Below, piece after piece: positions 1 to 5,177 of a stretch of 7,009 bases of DNA. The first letter of the stretch is position 1, and each line of letters opens with the position of its first letter. The DNA is taken from NCBI GenBank assembly GCA_020443005.1, contig JAGRJA010000044.1, positions 1 to 7,009 of the forward strand, in the 5' to 3' direction. The notes under the pieces are model-generated. The model searched no databases and was not told where the DNA came from. It saw nothing but the letters and a program-made list of their open reading frames with translations. Origin of the DNA: Pseudomonadales bacterium. GTDB taxonomy: Bacteria; Pseudomonadota; Gammaproteobacteria; Pseudomonadales; UBA7239. A program made the position numbers and the translations under genes.

Positions 1-657
1 CTGTGAACGCACGCCCGGGGGTTCATCCATCTGGCCAAAAACCAGCACGGCACGCTCAAGCACGCCGGCATCACGCATTTCATGCCAGAGCTCATGCCCT
101 TCCCTGATTCTTTCCCCAATGCCGGCAAAAACGGAAACGCCGTGATGCAAATTTGATACGGCGTGCATGAATTCCATCATCAGCACCGTTTTCCCTACCC
201 CGGCACCACCAAACAAGCCTGTTTTACCACCGCGTACAAAAGGGCAAAGCAGATCCAGCACCTTAATACCGGTAGGCAAAATCTGCTGTTCTTGCCGGGT
301 ATCTTCAAGAGAAGGCGGCGGTCGCATAATCGGGCGCAACTCACCTTCAACGGTACCCAGCTGATCCAGTGGTTCGCCACCGGCCCCAATCAGGCGCCCC
401 AGACATTTTGGGCCAACAGCAACACTCACCGGGCCTTTATAATCAAAAACCTGCATACCGCGCGCCAAACCCTCAGTATCGCCCAGGGCAATAGTGCGCA
501 CATGTTGCTCATCAATATGCTGTAAAACTTCCAGGGTAAGCCTGCCCTTTTCCAATTGCACCCAGAGAGCATCACCCATCGCTGGAAGGAACCTGCAGTT
601 CACATCAACAACCGGCCCTCGCACCGAAAATATGTGCCCTACAGATGCAGATTCCAT
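1..657 (-). CDS. atpD: ATP synthase beta subunit, N-ATPase type (5' part only; runs off the window)
   Basis: This is the nucleotide-binding catalytic subunit of a rotary ATPase, acting on the cytoplasmic face of the inner membrane. The reading frame is open from an ATG at 657 to the window edge, giving 219 residues; a full beta subunit is about 460-480, so the C-terminal half is missing. The N-terminal beta-barrel domain (about 5-80) has VRGPVVDV at 12-19. The nucleotide-binding domain has the P-loop GGAGVGKT at 150-157, the catalytic glutamate E182 in GIGERIREGHELW, and GQMDEPPG at 208-215. The wording VFGQMDEPPGVR and GHELWHEM resembles N-ATPase beta subunits (atpDCQRBEFAG operons, beta first) more than housekeeping F1 beta. 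No atp gene precedes it, which agrees with beta being first; that assignment is inference. The start is not certain: an in-frame ATG lies at 681, with no good Shine-Dalgarno for it. At 657 only a weak GAAG is seen, 3 bases upstream. Confidence 0.9.
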   Translation of the reverse strand, partial: MESASVGHIFSVRGPVVDVNCRFLPAMGDALWVQLEKGRLTLEVLQHIDEQHVRTIALGDTEGLARGMQVFDYKGPVSVAVGPKCLGRLIGAGGEPLDQLGTVEGELRPIMRPPPSLEDTRQEQQILPTGIKVLDLLCPFVRGGKTGLFGGAGVGKTVLMMEFMHAVSNLHHGVSVFAGIGERIREGHELWHEMRDAGVLERAVLVFGQMDEPPGVRSQ

Positions 658-735
658 GTTCTTCAAAACACTCCCGATCATTATCGAACTGGCCAGCAGT
701 CATCATAAAACTGGGTTTACAGGAAGTTTACTCTG

Positions 736-752
736 TTTTTTCACCGAAAAAA
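736..752. repeat. A/T-rich inverted repeat in the atpD upstream region
   Basis: Seven-base arms, TTTTTTC (736-742) and GAAAAAA (746-752), flank a three-base centre, ACC. It lies about 80 bases upstream of the atpD start. As RNA it would give only a weak A-U hairpin, without a GC stem, so a transcription terminator is unlikely. An operator or an A-tract bending element near the atpD promoter is possible but unproven. Confidence 0.45.
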
Positions 753-810
753 TCAGGTTACCAGATAAACAACAGCGACAACATCAAGTTTGCCCGGAAT
801 AACCCATTCA

Positions 811-859
811 AAACCCGGTTTAAACAGAACCCGGTGACAGTACCGGTTTTGGAAAACCG
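811..859. repeat. Cluster of CCGGT-type direct and inverted repeats
   Basis: The eight bases AACCCGGT occur twice in direct orientation, at 812-819 and 828-835, one 16-base step apart. The first sits in the near-palindrome AAACC-C-GGTTT (811-821). The second can pair with ACCGG at 842-846 (CCGGT at 831-835, six-base loop). Overlapping that, CGGTTTT (844-850) and AAAACCG (853-859) form a perfect inverted repeat around GG. The hairpins 831-846 and 844-859 share bases and exclude each other as RNA. No T-run follows on either strand in a terminator-like way. An operator for a dimeric repressor or activator is the most natural reading, but this is inference. Confidence 0.45.
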
Positions 860-1038
860 CCACCTCACCATAGCCGCTGACACCACGGCAACATGGCCCC
901 GAGACAAAACCGATAAGGTTGACTCGCCTATTGTCGAATAGCTGAACAGCAATGCCCCTTTTCCCCTGCCTGACAAGAAAGGTTGCGGCAGCTGTTCGAC
1001 TGGCTGATTGACCGGGATTGCCGTATCATTTGCACTTT

Positions 1039-1065
1039 TTGAACAAACTGCAAACTGGCTATATC
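1039..1065 (+). promoter_or_regulatory. Weak candidate sigma70-type promoter for trpGDC
   Basis: TTGAAC at 1039-1044 and TATATC at 1060-1065 resemble -35 and -10 boxes, but the 15-base spacing is shorter than the preferred 17. If used, the trpG transcript would carry an untranslated leader of about 120 bases containing the two hairpins at 1073-1089 and 1131-1148. TTGACC at 1008-1013 is another possible -35 box, but no good -10 box lies 16-18 bases after it. This call rests on pattern only. Confidence 0.2.
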
Positions 1066-1072
1066 GAGGCAT

Positions 1073-1148
1073 GCCTGCCCGAAACAGGCGAGAGCCGCAG
1101 GGCGAAAAGAGCCGGCCACTGACCTGGCAAGGCATAAAGCAATATGCC
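1073..1148 (+). promoter_or_regulatory. Two small hairpins in the presumed trpG leader
   Basis: The first hairpin pairs GCCTG (1073-1077) with CAGGC (1085-1089) around a seven-base loop; it overlaps the palindrome GGCATGCC at 1068-1075. The second pairs GGCATA (1131-1136) with TATGCC (1143-1148) around a six-base loop, and can be extended by CCTG (1123-1126) with CAGG (1154-1157). Neither is followed by a U-run, and no short peptide with tandem Trp codons is visible, so a standard attenuator is not supported. The elements lie just before the trpG ribosome-binding site and could affect translation. Confidence 0.3.
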
Positions 1149-1174
1149 ATCGGCAGGAATAGCAGACTCTACCC

Positions 1175-1180
1175 AAAGGT
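1175..1180 (+). promoter_or_regulatory. Ribosome-binding site that supports the trpG start
   Basis: AAAGGT lies 10-11 bases before the ATG at 1191. The spacing is slightly long, but it is the only purine-rich site near this start. It helps choose 1191 over in-frame upstream starts at 1071 and 1008, which lack a properly placed site. Confidence 0.55.
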
Positions 1181-1190
1181 TACAAAGCTT

Positions 1191-1781
1191 ATGCTGCTGA
1201 TGATCGACAATTATGACTCCTTCACCTACAACATCGTCCAGTACCTGGGTGAACTGAATGTCGAAGTCAAGGTTGTGCGCAACGATGAAATCAGTGTTGA
1301 CGACATCGATAAACTGCAACCCGAACGCATTGTTATCTCTCCCGGTCCTTGCACCCCGACAGAGGCCGGTATCTCGATCGCCACCATCGAACATTTCGCC
1401 GGCAAAATCCCTATTCTGGGTGTCTGCCTCGGCCACCAGAGTATTGGCCAGGCTTTTGGCGGCAAAATTGTCAGGGCCAGGGAAGTCATGCACGGTAAAA
1501 TCTCCCCGATTCATCACAAGCAGGCCGGTGTTTTTGCTGGCCTGCCCTCACCTTTTGATGCCACCCGCTACCACTCACTGGTCATTGAAAAAAACAGCCT
1601 GCCCGCATGCCTCGAAGTCACGGCCTGGACCGAAAACAGCGATGGCTCTATCGATGAAATCATGGGCGTTCGTCACACCTCCCTCGCCGTTGAAGGAGTG
1701 CAGTTTCATCCCGAATCAATTCTCAGCGAGCACGGCCATGCCCTGCTGAAAAACTTTATTAACACACCACTTCACCGTTAA
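1191..1781 (+). CDS. trpG: Anthranilate synthase, glutamine amidotransferase component (component II)
   Basis: TrpG hydrolyses glutamine and passes ammonia to TrpE, which converts chorismate to anthranilate, the first committed step of tryptophan synthesis in the cytoplasm. The 196-residue product is the normal length for a stand-alone TrpG and is one class I glutamine amidotransferase domain. It begins with the typical MLLMIDNYDSFTYN. The oxyanion-strand motif SPGPCTP is at 50-56, the nucleophile C79 is in GVCLGHQ (77-83), and the other catalytic residues H173 and E175 are in QFHPES (171-176). The frame stays open upstream for 61 more codons, back to a TTG at 1008, but the family N-terminus fixes the start at 1191. 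It is first in a trpGDC cluster, with trpD 19 bases downstream. A PabA role, shared with folate synthesis, is possible in such organisms, but the trpD-trpC linkage favours TrpG. Confidence 0.96.
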   Translation: MLLMIDNYDSFTYNIVQYLGELNVEVKVVRNDEISVDDIDKLQPERIVISPGPCTPTEAGISIATIEHFAGKIPILGVCLGHQSIGQAFGGKIVRAREVMHGKISPIHHKQAGVFAGLPSPFDATRYHSLVIEKNSLPACLEVTAWTENSDGSIDEIMGVRHTSLAVEGVQFHPESILSEHGHALLKNFINTPLHR

Positions 1782-1800
1782 TTTTTAGCAAGGAAATACC

Positions 1801-2829
1801 ATGCCGATTCATCTCGCACTGCAGACCCTGCTTGAAAAAAACGATCTCGATGCCGAATTAATGACAGCGGCCATGAAGCAGATCATGACAGGTCAGGCCA
1901 CACCAGCGCAAATCGGCGGTTTTCTGGTTGCCTTGCGCATGAAAGGTGAAACCGTTACAGAAATAACAGCGGCGGCAAAGGTGATGCGCGAACTGGCCAC
2001 GCCGGTAAACATTGATTTGCCGAATCTGGTCGACACCTGTGGCACAGGGGGTGACAGCAGCGGTGTTTTTAATGTGTCCACGGCATCCGCGTTTGTGGTT
2101 GCCGCGGCGGGCGGCAAGGTCGCCAAACACGGAAACCGCTCGATCAGCAGTAAAAGTGGCAGCGCCGACCTGCTGGAAGCAGCGGGTGTCAATCTTGACC
2201 TCACACCTGAACAGGTAGCCCGTTGTGTTCGCGAACTCGGTGTCGGGTTCATGTTTGCCGTCAAACATCATGGCGCGATGAAACATGCTATTGGCCCACG
2301 CCGTGAGCTCGGGGTTCGCACCATCTTTAATGTGCTTGGCCCTTTAACCAACCCGGCGGGCGCCCCCAATCAGGTGATGGGTGTTTTCAGCAAAACCCTG
2401 CTACGACCCATTGCCGAAGTGCTGTCCAACCTTGGCAGCCAGCATGTACTGGTCGTTCACTCTCACGATGGCATGGATGAGATCAGCCTGTGCGCCCCGA
2501 CCGATGTCGTCGAACTCAACAAGGGCAAAATCACCGAATACACCCTGCAGCCCGAGGATTTCGGATTCGAGCGCTGTCCATTGAACGCGCTGCAAGTCGA
2601 TTCTGTTGAAGCCAGTCTTGCAAAAGTGGAAGAGGCACTCACCAACAGCCACAGCAAAGCAGCCGACATGGTCGCCCTTAACGCCGGTGCTGCCATTTTC
2701 GCTGCCAATATCGCCAGCTCGCTCGCCGAAGGTGTTGCCATGGCCCAGGATATTATCGGCACCAAACTGGCCTGGGCAAAACTCAAGGATCTGGCCGCAC
2801 TGACCCAACAATGTCATGACATCGACTGA
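1801..2829 (+). CDS. trpD: Anthranilate phosphoribosyltransferase
   Basis: TrpD transfers the phosphoribosyl group of PRPP to anthranilate, forming N-(5'-phosphoribosyl)anthranilate, the second step of tryptophan synthesis. At 342 residues it is a complete stand-alone enzyme, not fused to TrpG as in enteric bacteria. The helical N-terminal domain covers about 1-70. The PRPP loop reads DTCGTGGDSSG (78-88) with GTGGD at 81-85; the second conserved segment is KHGNRSISSKSGSADLLEA (109-127). RRELGVRTIFNVLGPLTNP (167-185) carries the anthranilate-side motif, and HDGMDE at 222-227 supplies the acidic pair that binds the second Mg2+. The ATG at 1801 is preceded by AAGGA (1790-1794) at good spacing. 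The gene follows trpG by 19 bases and precedes trpC by 22, so all three are very probably one transcript. Confidence 0.97.
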   Translation: MPIHLALQTLLEKNDLDAELMTAAMKQIMTGQATPAQIGGFLVALRMKGETVTEITAAAKVMRELATPVNIDLPNLVDTCGTGGDSSGVFNVSTASAFVVAAAGGKVAKHGNRSISSKSGSADLLEAAGVNLDLTPEQVARCVRELGVGFMFAVKHHGAMKHAIGPRRELGVRTIFNVLGPLTNPAGAPNQVMGVFSKTLLRPIAEVLSNLGSQHVLVVHSHDGMDEISLCAPTDVVELNKGKITEYTLQPEDFGFERCPLNALQVDSVEASLAKVEEALTNSHSKAADMVALNAGAAIFAANIASSLAEGVAMAQDIIGTKLAWAKLKDLAALTQQCHDID

Positions 2830-2839
2830 TGCTCCCCGC

Positions 2840-2843
2840 AGGA
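2840..2843 (+). promoter_or_regulatory. Ribosome-binding site that decides the trpC start
   Basis: AGGA lies 8 bases before the ATG at 2852. An earlier in-frame ATG at 2816, inside the end of trpD, has no such site, so 2852 is the better start. Confidence 0.65.
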
Positions 2844-2851
2844 ACGCTCCA

Positions 2852-3649
2852 ATGAACGATACACCCACAATACTGAAGAAAATTCTTGCCCGAAAAAAAG
2901 AGGAGGTGTGCGAAAGGCAGAAAAAGATTCCTCTTCACACACTCATTGAAAAAGCGGCTGCGCAAGCAGAAACGAGGGGTTTTACTGATGCCATCAAACG
3001 GAAACTGCAACAGCATCAGGCAGCCGTCATTGCAGAAATCAAAAAAGCCTCCCCCAGCAAAGGGGTGATTCGTGAACAGTTTTACCCGGAGGAAATTGCC
3101 CGTTCCTATGAAAAAGGCGGCGCCGCCTGCTTGTCGGTTTTGACCGACATTGATTTTTTTCAGGGGGCAGACGACTATCTGGTTCAGGCAAGAACAGCCA
3201 CCAAACTACCCGTAATCCGCAAGGATTTCACCCTTGATGAATACCAGGTTTACGAATCACGCGTGCTGGGCGCCGATTGTATTCTGCTGATCGTTGCCGC
3301 ATTGCAACCTGATCAGCTTGCGCAGCTGCACAAAACAGCTGTAGCGATCGGCCTCGATGTGCTGATTGAAGTCCATGACGAAGCGGAGCTGATGCAGGCA
3401 CTTACCCTGGACAACACCCTGATCGGCATCAACAACCGCAACCTGCACACCTTTGAAACCAGCCTCGACACAACCTTCAACCTGCTCGACAAAATCCCCG
3501 ACGACCGCATTGTGGTAACAGAAAGTGGCATACACAGTGTTGATGATGTGAAAGCCATGCGTGGCCACAATGTGCACAGCTTTCTGGTCGGGGAAGCCTT
3601 CATGCGTGCCGATGAGCCGGGTGTGCAACTGATGGAAATGTTTTCCTGA
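2852..3649 (+). CDS. trpC: Indole-3-glycerol phosphate synthase
   Basis: TrpC closes the indole ring: it converts 1-(2-carboxyphenylamino)-1-deoxyribulose 5-phosphate to indole-3-glycerol phosphate with loss of CO2 and water. From 2852 it is 265 residues, the normal size of a monofunctional enzyme; the TrpF domain fused to it in E. coli is absent. The (beta/alpha)8-barrel residues are all visible: E62 and K64 in AEIKKASPSKG (61-71), the catalytic lysine K124 in RKDF (123-126), E173 in LIEVHDE, GINNRNL at 192-198, E224-S225 in VVTESG, and the phosphate-binding FLVGEAF at 244-250. An in-frame ATG at 2816 would add 12 residues and overlap trpD, but it lacks a ribosome-binding site and the family begins near residue 1 of the shorter form. 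It is the last gene of the cluster and faces the cyclase gene downstream. Confidence 0.96.
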   Translation: MNDTPTILKKILARKKEEVCERQKKIPLHTLIEKAAAQAETRGFTDAIKRKLQQHQAAVIAEIKKASPSKGVIREQFYPEEIARSYEKGGAACLSVLTDIDFFQGADDYLVQARTATKLPVIRKDFTLDEYQVYESRVLGADCILLIVAALQPDQLAQLHKTAVAIGLDVLIEVHDEAELMQALTLDNTLIGINNRNLHTFETSLDTTFNLLDKIPDDRIVVTESGIHSVDDVKAMRGHNVHSFLVGEAFMRADEPGVQLMEMFS

Positions 3650-3832
3650 TTGTATATTCACGGCAACGAGGCATTTCTACCACCAATTTACCTAAAAAAA
3701 ACCGGGTTCAGGAAAACAAAGAGGTAAACGGTTGTAGCATTTCAGGTGAGCAACATCTGCAAGACTGGTACAAAAGAAGAAGCCAAGGTAGTGCTAACTG
3801 GGCTTCTAAAATGAAAACAACCTGACTAACGG
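3650..3832. other. Convergent spacer between trpC and the diguanylate cyclase gene
   Basis: No gene is seen here. The spacer holds two inverted repeats. TTTACCT (3687-3693) and AGGTAAA (3722-3728) flank a run of eight A and the near-palindrome AACC-G-GGTT (3700-3708). AGAAGCC and GGCTTCT lie at 3778-3807. Neither forms a textbook intrinsic terminator for trpC. Confidence 0.6.
3774..3807 (-). terminator. Possible terminator of the diguanylate cyclase gene
   Basis: On the minus strand AGAAGCC pairs with GGCTTCT across a 16-base loop (arms at 3801-3807 and 3778-3784), and the descending arm runs into TCTTTT. It begins about 26 bases after the stop codon at 3833. The stem is short, moderately GC-rich and the loop is long, so strength would be low. 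On the plus strand the hairpin is followed by A-rich sequence and would not stop trpGDC transcription. Confidence 0.35.
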
Positions 3833-5005
3833 CTAATACAGATTCTTGAGTGTTTCCGGTTGCACAAAATGGTAGGTGTTTTTGGTTTGCTTGGCCTGGT
3901 ACATGGCCGCATCGGCCATTCGCACCAGAATATCCATCTCTTCGCTGTGCTCGGGGTACATCGCAATACCGGCGCTGCCATAAACCTGCACAGCATCGCC
4001 ATCCACTGTCATGGGTTCGGCGATGGCAGAAAGCATTTTACGAACTACCTGTTCAACATTTTCTGTGGTTTTCACGCCCGGCAAAATCACTGCAAATTCA
4101 TCGCCACCCAAACGCGCAACGGTATCTGAACGACGCGTTGCATCGGTCAGGCGTTTGGCGATTTCAATCAGCACCAGATCGCCGGCATGGTGCCCCAAGG
4201 TATCGTTTATCGGCTTGAAACCATCGAGATCAAGATAGACCAGTGCCAGTTTTTCTTTTCGCTGCTGACATTCATGAATACCGACCCGGAGCCTGCCCTG
4301 AAACTCCTCCCTGTTCGGCAAATCTGTCAAGGGGTCGTGACTGGCTTTAAAGGCAAAACGGTTGCGTTCCAGGTGCAACTGGTTTTTAAGCTTGTCATTC
4401 ACCGTCTCATAAATGACCAGCGCAATAATCAGTACAAACATGCAAATCAAAGGGAGAACATCGCGCAGGGTGCGCAATTCCTCCAGATCAATCACCTGAA
4501 ACTTGGTAAAACCCAGGTTATCCAGAATCAACAACACCACCAGCCAGGCCAGAACAAAAGCCGACCAGGAAATACCCGACTTTAGCCCCACCAGCAAAAA
4601 TACAAATACCGGCACCATGACAAATAACTGAACCAGTGGCGAAATGGTATAACCCCCGGTAATCATTACACCGAGCGCCACAGCAATAAAAACAGTGAGC
4701 GTGGTGATATTGCCGGCAATCACCAGCGATTGTCGTGAGCGCAGCGTATAGAGGGAAGCCGAATACAACAAGGCACACTCACCAATAATGGCAGCTGCCA
4801 CCGTTTTGTTATAGTCGGGCATCTCCAGTATAAAAAAGGCAAATACGGCAAAAACAGCCGTTAAAACAAGATTGGCGAGAATAACACCGACCAGAATCTG
4901 GGCTCGGGTATGCTGGGTAACATCCTTTCTGAAAGTGTCGGGAATAAACCATTCGATGAAGCGAATGATCTGGACTTCGGAGGTGATTTTTTCGTGATGT
5001 TCCAT
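3833..5005 (-). CDS. Membrane-anchored diguanylate cyclase (six TM helices plus GGDEF)
   Basis: The product should make the second messenger c-di-GMP from two GTP at the inner membrane. In the 390-residue form, a short cytoplasmic N-terminus leads to about six hydrophobic helices (near 36-61, 66-87, 92-116, 121-141, 143-163 and 183-201), then a linker and a C-terminal GGDEF domain (about 215-385). The domain has DPLTDLPNR (224-232), LDLDGFKPINDTLGHHAGD (258-276) and an intact RLGGDEF (298-304). RxxD (R291, D294) sits five residues before GGDEF, as in cyclases under product inhibition. There is no EAL domain. I do not recognise the membrane part as MASE1, MASE2 or 7TMR; the signal it senses is unknown. 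The ATG at 5005 has no clear ribosome-binding site; a TTG at 5062 would add 19 residues but is no better supported. It appears to be transcribed alone, 172 bases after the acyl-CoA dehydrogenase gene. Confidence 0.9.
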   Translation of the reverse strand: MEHHEKITSEVQIIRFIEWFIPDTFRKDVTQHTRAQILVGVILANLVLTAVFAVFAFFILEMPDYNKTVAAAIIGECALLYSASLYTLRSRQSLVIAGNITTLTVFIAVALGVMITGGYTISPLVQLFVMVPVFVFLLVGLKSGISWSAFVLAWLVVLLILDNLGFTKFQVIDLEELRTLRDVLPLICMFVLIIALVIYETVNDKLKNQLHLERNRFAFKASHDPLTDLPNREEFQGRLRVGIHECQQRKEKLALVYLDLDGFKPINDTLGHHAGDLVLIEIAKRLTDATRRSDTVARLGGDEFAVILPGVKTTENVEQVVRKMLSAIAEPMTVDGDAVQVYGSAGIAMYPEHSEEMDILVRMADAAMYQAKQTKNTYHFVQPETLKNLY

Positions 5006-5122
5006 AAATGACAAAACCAGAGTGAACCGATACTGATATTTACCTTCTGAACACAGCCACAAGCGCGTGCGCCCGTATTTCAGGAAGAGAAAACAACACC
5101 CGGCTCGGTACCAACTGGCCTT

Positions 5123-5145
5123 AAGGTGGTGAGGAAAACTACCTT
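5123..5145. terminator. Weak hairpin after the acyl-CoA dehydrogenase gene
   Basis: AAGGTGGT (5123-5130) can pair with ACTACCTT (5138-5145) around a seven-base loop, an 8-bp stem with one G-U pair on the plus strand. On the minus strand, the one relevant to the gene ending at 5178, the same stem has an A-C mismatch and is not followed by a T-run. It could mark the 3' end of the transcript or be a chance fold. It lies within the 172-base spacer (5006-5177) that must also hold any promoter for the cyclase gene; no strong promoter is visible there. Confidence 0.2.
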
Positions 5146-5177
5146 TTGCCCCTGTTCAAGTCAAGCACCAAATCGGC

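Larger units (their letters stand above)
658..1190. other. Divergent intergenic region between atpD and trpG
   Basis: These 533 bases separate two divergently transcribed genes and must hold the promoter of each. I find no convincing protein gene here: the open frames that cross it have no ribosome-binding site and no recognisable protein character. I see no tRNA-like element and no tandem Trp codons that would mark a classical trp leader peptide. What it does hold is a set of short symmetrical sequences: an A/T palindrome around 735-753, a cluster of CCGGT-type repeats at 811-859, and two small hairpins at 1073-1089 and 1131-1148. No promoter stands out clearly on either strand. Confidence 0.7.

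Noticed and set aside
494..941. Two plus-strand open frames over the start of atpD and the intergenic region
   Set aside because: They run antisense to the well-supported atpD coding region or into non-coding sequence, and neither resembles a protein family.
758..1150. Open frame of 130 codons on the minus strand across the intergenic region
   Set aside because: No ribosome-binding site, Cys/Arg/Ser-rich composition without domain character, and it overlaps an equally open plus-strand frame. It looks like chance.
658..1190. A tRNA, small RNA or CRISPR array in the intergenic region
   Set aside because: No T-loop-like GTTCGAATC, no regularly spaced long repeats and no GC hairpin with a U-run were found.
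3701..3709. ACCGGGTTC here is the exact reverse complement of GAACCCGGT at 827-835, suggesting a dispersed repeat
   Set aside because: A shared 9-mer is expected many times by chance in 7 kb, and the flanks do not match.
4518..4778. Minus-strand open frame of 86 codons inside the cyclase gene
   Set aside because: It is a shifted frame of the membrane-helix coding region; its hydrophobic, Cys/Gly-rich composition reflects the biased codons of the real gene.
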